A stretch of 64,000 nt of DNA from Gigantopelta aegis (GCF_016097555.1 NC_054701.1:59799676-59863675); one strand, 5' to 3'; positions 22,425 to 43,543 are shown, counted from the first letter of the stretch. The notes: generated by a model not told the origin, from the letters alone. Numbers and translations: made by a program.

Positions 22425-22491
22425 ATACCGTTACACCTTTTGTTACAACTTAAAGTTTCACACTATGAGCGATCATCAGGTGACGTAACGA
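22425..22491 (-). ncRNA. Candidate type I hammerhead ribozyme of a Penelope-like element
   Basis: On the minus strand, the core CTGATGA (22479-22473) is followed by a small stem II (CGCT/AGTG with loop CAT, one T-T mismatch at its base), then GAAA (22459-22456). Stem III is ACT/AGT with a 3-base loop, and the cleavage site would be after the T at 22447. Stem I pairs GTCAC with GTAAC (one mismatch), then after a 7-base bulge CGTTAC pairs perfectly with GTAACG. Hammerheads are an established feature of Penelope-like elements, and this one lies about 140 bp beyond the end of a GIY-YIG frame on the same strand, where one is expected. The T-T mismatch at the base of stem II may weaken activity. 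Confidence 0.65.
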
Positions 22492-23045
22492 CAGGGCAGT
22501 TACGTTACGTCACAACAGGCGCAGTGGGTACGGGCAATTCCTTTTCGGCTTAGCTTTGGTGGCTGTGTTAATCCATTTGGGTAGGTGTCGGCATTTGGAT
22601 ATAAGTCCATTTCTCTTGTTTAGCTACTTGGTCCCTATAAGTTCCAGTTTTTCCTCAAGGCATAGATTGCACTGCCCCGTGCTTCTCTTTAAGGTGTTTA
22701 CTTTCCTTATTACGCGCCACGTTATTGTGTACTCAGCGTTTTTTCTTTTTAGTTCCCAAATGTATTTCGACAGCTCTGTTTCCTTTTCGTGTTTGCTGTG
22801 CATGAAGGACTTCTTGTGGTTGGCATACCTTTCTTTGAAGGATCCTCCAGTGAGGCCAATGTATGTCTTGCTTGATGTGTTAGTGGTATGTACTGCAGCT
22901 TCATATATAACTGATTTAGTGAGGCAGTTTCCTTCAAGTAGGCAATCGTCCTTATTTCTGCAGTTGCATTTGTTTTCTGTTTGCTTGTTGCTGTCTTCGG
23001 CGATGATTTTTGCGTTGCCCACTTGAGGGAAACTGCCTCACTAAA
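22492..23045 (-). mobile_element. Penelope-like element fragment with GIY-YIG domain (fossil)
   Basis: The minus-strand frame 23022-22624 reads CNCRNKDDCLLEGNCLTKSV, KTYIGLTGGSFKERYANHKK, SKYIWELKRK and CNLCLEEKLELI, the Cys motif and GIY-YIG nuclease order found at the C-terminus of Penelope-like retroelements. The reverse transcriptase part is absent, so this is a 5'-truncated fragment. Its far end carries a short inverted duplication: 22915-22944 is repeated in reverse at about 23016-23045. With the hammerhead candidate, the fragment spans about 22425-23045. It is a fossil and not expected to be functional. Confidence 0.82.
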
Positions 23046-23400
23046 TCACACACGTCTGGAGATGCAACAACACAGACACTGTTTTCCACACTACCGCGAG
23101 GATTTACCTGTGGCTTTTAGTCACTATTAATTGAATCATTTCATATAATATTTAATATACCACACACAAAATCTACTTTTCGTGTAAAATCTAAATCCAG
23201 CCTAGTCCATCAAATGGATCCTAAATCGCATATAGAACAAAAGTGGAATACGCATTTGAAAACCAAATCAGTGATATGATGGATACAAATATTTTGAGTC
23301 CGTATCCAAATACACCTCCAAAAGTGTTTTTGTTTTCAGAATGTCATCACAAGTACTGTTGACAGTAAAACTATAAAACATATATACATATTCAACCATA
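23046..23400. other. Spacer and probable 3' UTR of the CARD gene
   Basis: No coding frame. This is where the 3' UTR of the minus-strand CARD gene should lie. A minus-strand ATTAAA-type signal is visible near 23150-23157, about 245 bp past the stop codon. Confidence 0.4.
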
Positions 23401-33701
<10,301 letters not shown>

Positions 33702-33719
33702 TGTGAAATGGATGGTGAT

Positions 33720-34396
33720 TTGTGTCTGTTATAATAGGTAGAGTATAGTCAGAACATATTCTTTGACTAACCAGAACAGGTTGGGGTTTTTGTAAATGGA
33801 CTTTTCATACTCTAATCTTTTTACACTTAATCCCTTATGCAAATGTAGTTATTGAGCGTAAATAAAATGTCATCAGTTAATTATCGTAACATTTAATGAC
33901 TTTGTTGTAAAAGGAATATTATACAACTGATACTGATATAATTTAATTATTATAGTTGAAGTACCATAGAATCTACCCTATCAAATACCTGTTTCAAGCG
34001 CAATCACCACCCTGACCTTAATCAAGGATAGATTTCTAATATACATGTATTGCCAGAAAGTCTTCACGACAAATGGGATTTTCAAATCTTTAAAGATTTA
34101 AAATGATTCTGTCTCAGTATTCAATATTGTTTGCAGCAATATTTGTCTCAAGCCCTAACCACCACCCTTATCAATATCTGGATATTTAATATATTGCCAG
34201 AAAGTGTTTTCGACAAATGGGATTACAAAAGCATTTGAAATCATTCTGTCCCATTACAGATCAAATTCACCAGTTCACCACATTGCAAAATAAACGATTT
34301 TTTAAAATTATTATTACTTCTATACATAATGTTTACGATTGTAATTGTAGCGAATTATTTATTTTAATTTTTCATACTATTTCCTTTTTCTAAGAA

Positions 34397-34398
<2 letters not shown>
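33720..34398. other. Upstream region of the CARD gene, no gene seen
   Basis: AT-rich sequence 5' of CARD exon 1 on the minus strand; the promoter should lie here, but no TATA box or other element stands out. Two related pieces, 33990-34140 and 34130-34270, share 'ttgccagaaagt' and 'gacaaatgggat', an old local duplication. Confidence 0.4.

Positions 34399-34442
<44 letters not shown>
34399..34442 (+). repeat. (GT)n microsatellite
   Basis: Perfect GT repeat. Confidence 0.97.
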
Positions 34443-34447
<5 letters not shown>

Positions 34448-34576
34448 TATACATGTGTACATTATGTGCTCTTGTATATATATATCATAGCTGTATGAAT
34501 ATTCACATATTATATGTATGCATGTCGGGTTTAAACCTATGGCACCGAATCGCCCGCTGTTCCCAGACCATCACGA

Positions 34577-34738
34577 TAACTGGTCGGCCACTGAGACATG
34601 AGGCGAAATGCCAAGGGAACTTTGGAGGGGGATCGTAAAAAAAAAAAAAAAAAAAATTAATATATAATAAAATATATAAATATCGCAAATTTAGGGGGGT
34701 CCCGGACCCCTGCCCCCTCCCCCACAGATCCGCCTCTG
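34577..34738 (-). mobile_element. MITE family M1, copy d (eroded)
   Basis: Reverse copy: 'aatgccaagggaactttgga', poly-A, then 'cccacagatccgcctctg'. The left terminal repeat is damaged and no clear flanking duplication remains. Confidence 0.65.
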
Positions 34739-35400
34739 GTATGTATATCGGGTTTAACCAGTTACTAGTAGTACATAAAAACAATGTATATATTAACGTA
34801 CGGGGAAATGGAATAAAAATTATTTTTGACCTTACAAATTCTTTCATGCCATTGCTGGGACTTGAACCTATGTATGTGTGTGCGCGCGTGTGTGTGTGTG
34901 TGGAGGGTAGGGTCTTAAATTTAAGAAATATACTAGATACTTCAGCTTTAAATATTAAAAAAAAACTAACCGAGATCGCTGCTTTAACACTCAAGAGGTC
35001 TTCTTTCTTCCTGGTATAATAGGTAGAACGTTCTGGGACGTCTTGTGAGGTATAAAACACATGACATACCTTTGGTAGCTTAAATCCTCTGTCGGTTATA
35101 CATATTATGATACTTTTATGGTAAGAACATTTTAAAATCTTGTCAAAACTTAATATTTTACTGGATAGTAGTAAATTACTATATCATGTGACTCCTTACT
35201 ATATCATGTGACTCCATATAACGTGACCGATGGGGTTTTTTTTCTTTCTTTTCTTCCTGTCACATGATTTCTATTTATGCACAAACATGTTGGGTACTAA
35301 ATACTTGAAACTTGAAACTTTATTTCGGTACACTCAGGCCGTCAAACGACAGCACATGTACAATGGGTATTTATAGTAACAAGATGACAACAGAAGTACT
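34739..35400. other. No gene seen
   Basis: AT-rich. Holds a short local repeat 'ttactatatcatgtgactcc' (twice, 35170-35215) and a retroposon-like piece with 'aaactttatttcggtacact' near 35310-35340. No supported gene. Confidence 0.4.
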
Positions 35401-35408
35401 TCGTAGCT

Positions 35409-35665
35409 GGGGCGGATCCAGCTTTTCTGATGAGGTGGGGGAGGGGGGGGGGTCAGGACAAAAAGGGCACCATAACATTATGAAAAGGCACTATTGAAAA
35501 ATTACACACGGTTCACATGGACCATAATATAATAGTGCTAAAAAAACTAAATAAATTTGTAAAAAACCTTAAAATCCTAAATAAAAGGGGCACTTCTCAA
35601 ATTTGAGGGGGGAGGGGTCCGGACACATTGGACCACCACCCCCCCCCCCCCCCCCCCCACCCCCG
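35409..35665 (+). mobile_element. Possible CAG-type MITE remnant
   Basis: Begins 'ctggggcggatccagc' and contains long G and C tracts ('gaggggggaggggtccggac'), typical of this class of short elements. The far end is not defined. Confidence 0.35.
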
Positions 35666-35743
35666 AATATATACGAACATACTTCAAAATAGCGGTATAC
35701 ACAATAAATAAATGAGGAAGTAAACTTTAATTTAGTATACAGA

Positions 35744-35937
35744 AGGCTACTCTTTTTCGATTAGCAGCAAGGGATCTTTTATATGCATTATCCCACAGAC
35801 AGGATAGTACATACCACGGCCTTTGAGGAGCACTGGCTGGACCGAGAAATAGCCCAATGGGGCCACCGATGGGGATCGATCCTAAACCGACCGCGCATCA
35901 AGCGAGTGCTTTACCATTGGGCTACGTCCCGCCCTGA
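35744..35937 (-). mobile_element. SINE head B, tail missing
   Basis: Minus-strand SINE: head 'gggcgggacgtagcccaatg' with A box 'tagcccaatgg' and B box 'ggatcgatcccc', continuing into the 'aaaagatcccttgctgctaa' middle. The 3' tail is absent, so this copy is 3'-truncated. Confidence 0.8.
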
Positions 35938-35948
35938 AATGCAAATTT

Positions 35949-35980
<32 letters not shown>

Positions 35981-36489
35981 TAAATAAATAAATAAATAAA
36001 TAATACGTATAGCTGTGACAGTTGCTGCTGCTGTATGATTCTGTAATTCTACAAGCTGGTCGGTATTCTGCTAGTGTAGAGGGTTTTACACTCGGAAACC
36101 TTTTCACATGACAAGGCGTAAACAAAGTACTGTTTCAAGCAATTCAAGAAATCAAGTTTTGAACATACCATATACCATAAAATGTACATTGAATATTTCT
36201 TGTTACTCCTTGTACCAGATGATATATTTTCTATTACTGAAAATAATATAGTAGTCGCAACAAGTTAAGGACCACATCGACACTTCGTCTTCGCTGTGCC
36301 AGTTATATGGAAACACTCTCGCAGTTAATAGATGATGGAATGGCTCGTTTGCAGGCATCTCGCTTCTTGTCTCGTGAATATACATCAATTTATTATAGTT
36401 AAGCAAATGTGCAGGGTATGTTTCACGAATTAGTGATATCGTATTTTATTTTCCATGTTTTTACAGGTAGGCTATAGCTATCCAGGAGC
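35938..36489. other. No gene seen
   Basis: Simple AT repeats (taa/taaa) at 35965-36003, then unique-looking AT-rich sequence. Confidence 0.4.
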
Positions 36490-36602
36490 ATCCCAATCAC
36501 TGACGTATAGGAAGCGGGGTGGGGGTGGGAGAAGCAATGATATATTTATATATATTTGTCTGTGCTCCCCCCAACCTTCCTACGCCCGTGCCAATGTGCC
36601 AA
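36490..36602. mobile_element. Short MITE-like element
   Basis: 'gacgtataggaagcgggg' at the left mirrors 'ccaaccttcctacgcccg' at the right, with an AT-rich centre. About 110 bp. Confidence 0.5.
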
Positions 36603-37079
36603 ATGCACTAGGTATCTAAAACTTGTCTTATGATTACTGGTTGCGTCGGCCATTTTGATTTGCAGTTTCTGCGCCTATCAATAAAATCATGCATTATTTT
36701 GATCAAAATTTTAAATTAACGACTTAATACAAAATCGAAAGCCCCACACACACACATCCATCACCCCAATGACGTTGACGTCATTGCATCACCCCGACCT
36801 CGATTTTGACTGCTTGAAGTTGTGACGTCATAGACAATATACGCACCGTTAGCCCATCATCAGGGTTAGTTTTAAATCCATATACATGTAGTTATTATTG
36901 TTTTTGTTGTCATTGTTTTTAATATATGTATACATCTTAAAATCTTTCTTCTTTTTATAGTGTTTCGAATTACTGTTTGAAATATTTTTTTATTTTTATG
37001 TTTCGAAGACAGGAAAAGAAAAGGTTTTGATGTAGGCCTATCATTCACCAAAAGAAATCAACGGACTGTGTGCAGTCGA
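36603..37079. other. No gene seen
   Basis: AT-rich sequence, with a short local repeat 'gacgttgacgtcattgcatc' around 36770. No gene. Confidence 0.4.
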
Positions 37080-37830
37080 AACTACTACAGTAAAGAAAAT
37101 GTCAAAGGATGGTGTGCACCCCCCCAAAACCCCACATTCAACACCAACAATCAAAGGATTGTGCGCACCCCAAAAACATCAACATCAACAAAGTATGGTG
37201 CGCACCCCAAAAATATCCAAAATCAACAATCAAAGCATGGTACGCACCAACAAAAAAATATTCAACATCAACAACCAAAGGATGGTGCGCATCCAAAAAA
37301 CAATCAACATCAACAATCAAAGGATAGTGCACACCTCAAAATATATGCAATATCAATTAATTATAAAGGAATGGTGTGCACTCACAAAACATATTCAATA
37401 TCAATAAGTAAAAGATGGTGCGCACACCCAAAAAATTCAACATTAACAATCAAAGGATCGTGCACACCCTCAAAAAATATTCAATATCAATAAGCAAACG
37501 AAGGGGTGCACTCCATAAACATCATTCAACATCAACAAAAGGATGGTGGGCACCAAACAATTATCCAACATCAACAATCAAAGGACGGGTGCGCTCCACA
37601 AAAACATTCAAAATCAACAAAGGACGGGTGCGCTTCACAAAAATATTCAACATTAACAATTAAAGGATGGTGTGCACCCACAACAAATATTCAATATAAA
37701 TAACCAAATGATGGGGTGCACTCTATAAACATTCAACATCTACAATCAAAGGATGGAGCCATCAACAAACAATATTCAATATCAATAACCAAACGAGTGG
37801 GGTGCACTCCATACAAATTCAACATCAGCC
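37080..37830 (+). repeat. 42-47-bp minisatellite
   Basis: About 16-18 units of the pattern 'aaaggatggtgcgcacccca' plus 'aaaatattcaacatcaacaa'. Unit lengths vary between about 42 and 47 bp. All three plus frames stay open over long stretches, giving peptides such as NIQHQQPKDGAHP, so the open frames reflect the repeat and not a gene. Confidence 0.9.
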
Positions 37831-38277
37831 ATGCCCCCCCCCCCCCCCCACCAAATCCCAGGAAATTAGAGGTACTCGATATCATTGTTTACTTGGCTGC
37901 CAGGTGCCCCCCCCCCCCCCCCATACAAAATCCTGCCCACGCCACTGAATAGGACCCCGCACGTTTCGAGCACAGAATGCGTCATCATGTAGTTACAGAT
38001 CGAGTTTGACATCAATTGGATATGCCCATTTTTGACATAATAAGTCATTTAAGCCTAAAAGGATTAATAATTAGACCTGGTATTTGCATATGCTTTGACA
38101 TTTTATATTTCTACTTTTTCATATCCCCCCCCCCCCCCCAAAAAAAAAAAACCCCCACCCGTTTTCGACCCCAAATTTCTCGGCCTGCACCAATTTGCCA
38201 CAATGTTAACATTGGTGCATATAAACGATCCCTTGCTACTAATGGGAAAATGCAGTGGGTTTCCTCTCTAAGACTAT
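37831..38277. other. Poly-C-rich MITE remnants and a SINE middle piece
   Basis: Long C tracts near 37838, 37909 and 38126, with 'tcctgcccacgccactgaa', the typical end of a CAG-type MITE. 38210-38275 matches the SINE middle ('ataaacgatcccttgctact'). Confidence 0.5.
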
Positions 38278-38394
38278 AATCACTAATACACACACTACAG
38301 GAAGAAACCCGACAGCACCTTTTTCAATAATGATACGGTTAAAGACGTAGAACTGTGCTGACGGGTTTCGTCCTGTAGTGTGTGTACTAGTGAT
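38278..38394. repeat. Hairpin / minimal MITE
   Basis: Arms of about 40 bp: 'atcactaatacacacactac' then 'aggaagaaacccgacagcac', mirrored by 'gtgctgacgggtttcgtcct' and 'gtagtgtgtgtactagtgat'. The spacer is about 35 bp. Confidence 0.8.
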
Positions 38395-38412
38395 TAATAT
38401 GTGACCACTTTT

Positions 38413-38552
38413 CAGGCGCGTGCGAGGGGGGGGGGGTTCGACCCCCCCCGCCCAAGGCGAAAAAAATCATATCCCCCCAGACCCCCCGTCACGGGCTTCG
38501 CCAGACACCTCGACCCCCCCCCCCCCTGCAAAATTTCCTGCGCACGCCCCTG
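38413..38552. mobile_element. CAG...CTG MITE family M2, copy 1
   Basis: Ends CAGGCGCGTGCGAGG and CCTGCGCACGCCCCTG, flanked by the 5-bp repeat CTTTT (38408-38412 and 38553-38557). 'ggcttcgccagacacctcga' is shared with 57168-57441. Confidence 0.8.
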
Positions 38553-38673
38553 CTTTTGTATCTAAGAACTCGAAAATGATCGCTGTAGAGGTGTCAAACA
38601 TAGAAATGTTGTTGTATTAGAGCGGGAATCGCTACCGTTTGGTAGGCAGCCATTGCGCAGAATTTATAATATA

Positions 38674-40219
38674 TACTGAACAAAATAAAAAACTTCCGCT
38701 AACTTTGCTTGAACATAACTTGATGAAAACAAACCGGGGGAATAATTGTTATATATGCGTTTAAAGAGTGTTCCATGATGCATCGTTTGGTGCAAAAATC
38801 ATGGCCATAGGTTAACAGAAACTGGGAGAAATTTTGACCAAGTGTGGTAGGGGTTAAAAATAAAAACACCCACTTAATAAGTGGTATGACCACCTCTTGA
38901 ATTGACCACTGCAGTGCATCGCAGGCGCATAGAATTGACTAAAGTGTTGATTTCTGCCTGTGGAATATTGTTCCATTCCTGAATGAGCGCTTGACGAAGT
39001 TCGTTGACGTTAGCGGGTGAGTTGGGACGACGCCTCAATCGTCTGTCCAGACTATCCCAGGCATGCTCGATGGGGTTGAGATCAGGACTGTTAGTGGGCC
39101 AGTCATCAATGAAATCAATGTTATTTGTCCTAAGAAAATTTACAGTGTCTCTAGCTGTATGAGAGGTGGCATTATCATGCTGAAAAATCGAGATGTTGGC
39201 GTTGTTATGGAACAGAGGAATGACGTGATGAGCGAGAATGTCATCGCGGTAACGTTGAGCATTTAAATTGCCATCAATGACGACTAGTGGTGAACGCTAA
39301 CCATGGGCAATGGCTGCCCAGACCATGACAGAACCCCAACCCCCGAAACGATCTCGTTCAAGAACACAACAGTCAGCATAGCGTTCATTTCTCCAACGGT
39401 AGACGCGCACCCTGCCATCACCACGTTGTAAAGAAAATCGGGATTCATCCGAAAAAAAGAACGGTATTCCTGCGTCGCCGTATCCAACGAGTGTGTACAC
39501 GTGCCCAATTAAGACGATTTAGACGATGACGTTGCGTTAAAACGCATCCGACGTAAGGACGTCGTGCATGTAAACCGTTCTCCCGCAGACGATTACGAAC
39601 AGTTTTCCCACTGATTCGGTTATTGTGAAGCCCAGGTGTGTTAGCAGCAGTAGCAGTGGCAGTTTGGAATCGATTGCGCAAATGCGTGTTCATGATATAG
39701 CGGTCTTGACCACGTGTTGTAACACGCGGACGTCCACGAGGTGGAAAGTCGTTGGTGCTTACTGTCGTTCGAAATCTGACGCGAAGATTTCGTATCGCTC
39801 GACTAGAACTCCCAACATGCCTTGCAACGTCTTCTGTCGACATGCCAGCATCAAGCATGCCAATCGCCCGATCGCGTAAATTATTGGGTATTCTTGGCAT
39901 ACTAAAAATGCTACAATGTAAAAAACGTTAATTTTTTTACAAATTGTGAAGCGTTTTCGTTCACTTGACAACAATGTCAGTAAGACAAGTAAAACAAATT
40001 GACCGAATACTACACAGGACATGTCGAACCATGCATGCATGTGCAAATTGAATTTCACGTTGTCGACGATTAACAGTGCAAAAATAATCGATAAAATTCA
40101 TGAATCCTGATAATACAGCTCAAGGCTAATACTACCTATATAATTTCATTACACAATGAATTCTTTAACACAACAAATACTATATGTACAAATCGGAAGT
40201 TTCTTTTTTTTGTTCAGTA
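38674..40219 (-). mobile_element. Tc1/mariner transposon, 1.55 kb
   Basis: Terminal inverted repeats TACTGAACAAAATAAAAAAC and, inverted at the right, TACTGAACAAAAAAAAGAAA, each followed inward by 'cttccg', flanked by TA duplications. The transposase lies on the minus strand from ATG 39900. It is a complete element in outline, but the coding region is broken. Confidence 0.92.
38876..39900 (-). pseudogene. Tc1/mariner transposase, broken
   Basis: The N-terminus (MPRIPNNLRDRAIGMLDAGM, STEDVARHVGSSSRAIRNLR) is the paired-type helix-turn-helix that binds the terminal repeats, with RGRPRVT as the hook-like motif. The catalytic domain follows: DESRFSL, VMVWAAIA, IFQHDNATSHTARDTVNFL, DWPTNSPDLNPIEHAWD. 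The DDE triad is intact, with 35 residues between the second D and the E by my count. One frame change lies in an A run near 39450, and a stop codon follows AHG near 39299. It ends near LRCTAVVNSRGGHTTY. It cuts and pastes DNA at TA sites when intact. Confidence 0.9.
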
Positions 40220-40360
40220 TAGATTGTTCTCTGACGGTTAGGGAGCGTTGGTAACTTTCTAAATGATTAAGTAAATGTCCGTCTAGCTCTCTTACTGTCA
40301 GAGAACTCAGGCTAGCATTACATGTCCACTGTTTAAAGCTTTCTTCCTTCCTCTTCGTAA

Positions 40361-40733
40361 AACCGGCCTTGGTGGCGTCGTGGCAGGCCATCGGTCTACA
40401 GGCTGGTAGGTACTGGGTTCGGATCCCAGTCGAGGCATGGGATTTTTAATCCAGATACCGACTCCAAACCCTGAGTGAGTGCTCCGCAAGGCTCAATGGG
40501 TAGGTGTAAACCACTTGCACCGACCAGTGATCCATAACTGGTTCAACAAAGGCCATGGTTTGTGCTATCCTTATCCTGCCTGTGGGAAGCGCAAATAATC
40601 GGAAGAGTAGCCCATGTAGTGGCGACAGCGGGTTTCCTTTTAGAATCTGTGTGGTCCTTAACCATATGTCTGACGCCATATAACCGTAAATAAAATGTGT
40701 TGAGTGCGTCGTTAAATAAAACATTTCTTTCTT
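40361..40733 (+). mobile_element. tRNA-derived SINE, head A
   Basis: Full-length plus-strand copy: head 'ccggccttggtggcgtcgtg', B box 'gggttcggatccc', tail ending '(ctt)n' after 'gttaaataaaacattt'. Flanked by the 13-bp repeat TTCCTCTTCGTAA (40348-40360 and 40734-40746). The 'aaaagatcccttgctgct' middle is partly deleted. Confidence 0.95.
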
Positions 40734-40949
40734 TTCCTCTTCGTAACGTTTTGTAACTCCTTTCTAAAACTACGTGCCAGTGAACGCCAGTGTCGCTGTC
40801 CCAATGTTATATGTTTTCAGCCAACATTATTTCTTTCTTTCGTTCGTTCATTCATTCATTTTTTTTATAAATTATTTGTTTGCTTGCTTGTTTATTTGTT
40901 AGTATCTTTCTTTATTTATTTTGGTAATAAGTATAATTGCTAATAGAAC

Positions 40950-41122
40950 CAGAGGCGGATCTAAGGGAGAGCATGTGCCCGCCCCCCTCCTAAATTTTGC
41001 GATAGTTATAATTTTATGATATATTAATTTTAATTTTTTTACGATCCCCCTCCAAAGTTCCCTTGGCATTCCACCTCATGTCACTGGGGCCCCCCTAAAT
41101 GGATTTTCTGGATCCGCCACTG
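40950..41122 (+). mobile_element. MITE family M1, copy c
   Basis: 173 bp from CAGAGGCGGATCTAAGG to CTGGATCCGCCACTG, with 5-bp duplications AGAAC (40945-40949 and 41123-41127). Confidence 0.88.
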
Positions 41123-41127
41123 AGAAC

Positions 41128-42408
41128 AAAGTGGTCGATATTTAATTCATGAATAAAAATGAGACATTGTTTAACTACCCTCAAATATAAAGAGAAAAGA
41201 AACAAACGTGACTTAAGTCTTAAGATGTTTGAGCCCTCTTCCCATCCTTAAATTAGTTGGTTAAGCGACTCATTGGCTTTTTTGTAGTGGACGAAATATT
41301 TATGGGACAATCGCCCGTGAATCCACATGACGAAACGTCCAACTTGTGGGCTAGAGTTATCTTTTCTTGAACTAACTATTAGTGCCTGTCATTTTTTGTC
41401 AAGTTGTTGTGTAGAAGGAAAATTAGAGACACTTTTTGCATCAACACGGTGAAAAATGCAACCATGGACCTAACTCTAATATTCTGTAAGATTGTGTTAC
41501 TTTACTTTCCTAAAATACCGCTGACATGGGATAAAATACAACACCCTTTTCAGAGACGAAGTTGCAATACTAATAGCCAGGGCCGGGGAGACGGGGGTCC
41601 AATTAAATTGGGGTGGGTGGGGGCACGGACGGCAAGTGTTCCATCATTTTAATTACAGAAATTAGGACACAAAGGCACTTTAGAGGGGCACCAAGGCCAA
41701 CTGTTTCTTCAAAGGAAGGTCACATAGGAAACTTACTTTCTATCAAGTTTTCTAACTCATAAATGAGTTCCCCAGCCTGGTGGCAGTGCCTGCAGCCTAG
41801 GGCTCAAAGTTAAGCAGTTTGTTGCATACAGATGCGTTTTTATAATATTACCAACAATAATTTTACTATTTCTAACATATAAAATGTATGGGGTAAGCAT
41901 GGTGGCCAATCAGGTAATACCTGAGGTAGGGCAATCAGTTTTTTTCGTGCCATTGACACCTGATTTCTGGGGCACCACAGCAAGGGACTAACGGTTGTTG
42001 CCATAGTAAAATCTGATGCCTGAATAACATACTGCAAACAGGCAAATTGTAAACAGTAGCTGCACAAGTACCTGCACATGAGCAAGATGAGACTATGTGC
42101 GGGTATGCTTTGACAGTCACAAAGTTAATATTAATGGTCATTTTGTCCGACACTAGGTAGAGTTGCTAGATTAACATCGCGTTTGCTAATAATAGACCCG
42201 ATTCAGTCTGAATGAACCTATACAAGTGTCGAACTCCGCAGAGAGTCCATAATCGGCCAACTTATTCCGATTGGCTTGGAGTAGCAGTGAGAGGTATTTT
42301 CATGACACCCATCTATAATTTGTTTAACAAGTTTTCTTTTCATCGGTGTTATTAAATTGCATCGGTATATAATATATTATAATCTAAGAAACTACCCATA
42401 AAGGTTCT
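41128..42408. other. No gene seen
   Basis: Long stretch without a supported gene. The frames at 41404-41652 (plus) and 41840-42153 (minus) show no family features and no splice context. AT-rich, with scattered G-rich patches near 41580-41640. Confidence 0.45.
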
Positions 42409-42422
42409 TTGACGTGCTTCAA

Positions 42423-42811
42423 CCGGCCTCAGTGGTGTCGTGGCAGGCCATAGGTGTCCACACTGGTAGGTACTGGGTTCGGATCCCAGTCGAGGCATGG
42501 GATTTTTAATTCAGATACCGACTCCAAACCCTGAGGGAGTGCTCCGCAAGGCTCAATGGGTAGGTGTAAACCACTTGCACCGACCAGTGATCCATAACTG
42601 GTTCAACAAAGGCCATGGTTTGTGCTATCCTGCCTGTGGGAAGCGCAAATAAAAGATCCCTTGCTGCTAATCGGAAGAGTAGCCCATGTAGTGGCGACAG
42701 CGGGTTTCCTCTCAAAATCTGTGTGGTCCTTAACCATATATCTGATGCCATATAACCGTAAATAAAATGTGTTGAGTGCGTTGTTAAATAAAACATTTCT
42801 TTCTTTCTTTC
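42423..42811 (+). mobile_element. tRNA-derived SINE, head A
   Basis: Complete plus-strand copy with tail (CTTT)n, flanked by the 14-bp repeat TTGACGTGCTTCAA (42409-42422 and 42812-42825). It is close to the other head A copies, so young. Confidence 0.95.
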
Positions 42812-42825
42812 TTGACGTGCTTCAA

Positions 42826-43250
42826 TTATTGAATATCGTGACGTCAGGACTGAGAATTTCAGCAAACTACCTTAAATTGTAAATATGTCAGTGGTGTACT
42901 AATGCAGGTAGCATTTTATAACGAAAGTACACGGATACATTGTATCTTTCGCATGTAGGCTTATTTTTTTCCAAAAACAGTGATTTTTTTGTTTAAAGCT
43001 TTTCTGACGAACGATTACAGCTTTTGCACGAACGATCCGTCGTTTATGTTGATATTTGTTTTGCATAACTGACAGACGAACAACAAAATTGTACGTGCCA
43101 AATGTTATGCCCTGCAGATGATATTTACTGTCCTGTCTGTGACAAAATGCAGCATATATTATAAAGGACCCCTTGATGTTACATGTATTTCATAGGAGTA
43201 GCTTATGTTGTAAAAGTGAGTTTCAACTTTTCTTTTTCACTATCGCGACC
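42826..43250. other. No gene seen
   Basis: Unique-looking AT-rich sequence upstream of the zinc-finger gene. Confidence 0.4.
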
Positions 43251-43422
43251 CAGGGCTAGCTCTGGGTGAGCAAAACAATTCACCAAATTGTCTATTAAAC
43301 TTTTAAAAATTGCAGAAATTGTCAGTTATGTTCTTTAAAATGTCAATTATTACATGAAATTATTTTTCCAAATTAAAATAAAATTCATATTTGGAAAATT
43401 TGGTGCGTGACAGAGCCAGTCC
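43251..43422 (+). mobile_element. CAG...CTG MITE family M3, copy 1
   Basis: Starts CAGGGCTAGCTCTGGGTGAG and ends 'gagccagtcctg'. It matches 48279-48462 over 'gagcaaaacaattcaccaaa' and 'tcaattattacatgaaatta'. Confidence 0.75.
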
Positions 43423-43434
43423 TGCAGACAGGAC

Positions 43435-43543
43435 TTTGTTTTACGAAGCGATCTTAGAGCTACGATTACCTTAAGTGCATAACTACTGTATGCACCTGCG
43501 GTGAGCTTAGCACTAAGATTGCTTCATAAAATGGGGCCCAAGT
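43435..43543. mobile_element. GATCTTAGC palindromic MITE, copy 1
   Basis: 'ttttacgaagcgatcttaga' at the left mirrors 'agcactaagattgcttcata' and 'aaatggggccc' at the right, with 'ccttaagtgcataactactg' between. Other copies: 47146-47216, 47629-47690, 60650-60725. Confidence 0.7.

Noticed and set aside
34503-35060. 185-residue minus-strand frame
   Set aside because: Crosses an M1 MITE, a poly-A tract and a GT repeat; composition is not protein-like.
37068-37493. 141-residue Gln/His-rich repeat protein
   Set aside because: All three frames of the minisatellite are open; there is no start context and no family.
37080-37830. CRISPR-like array
   Set aside because: Units are contiguous and vary throughout, with no constant repeat/variable spacer structure, and the genome is eukaryotic.
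40361-40450. tRNA gene in the 'ggcctcggtggcg...ggttcggatccc' segment
   Set aside because: A and B boxes are present, but the same segment heads several SINEs, continues into a SINE body and lacks a paired acceptor stem, so it is a SINE head.
42506-42865. 119-residue minus-strand frame and its relatives (MFYLTTHSTHFIYGYMASDI...)
   Set aside because: These frames recur wherever the SINE occurs and are its antisense translation.
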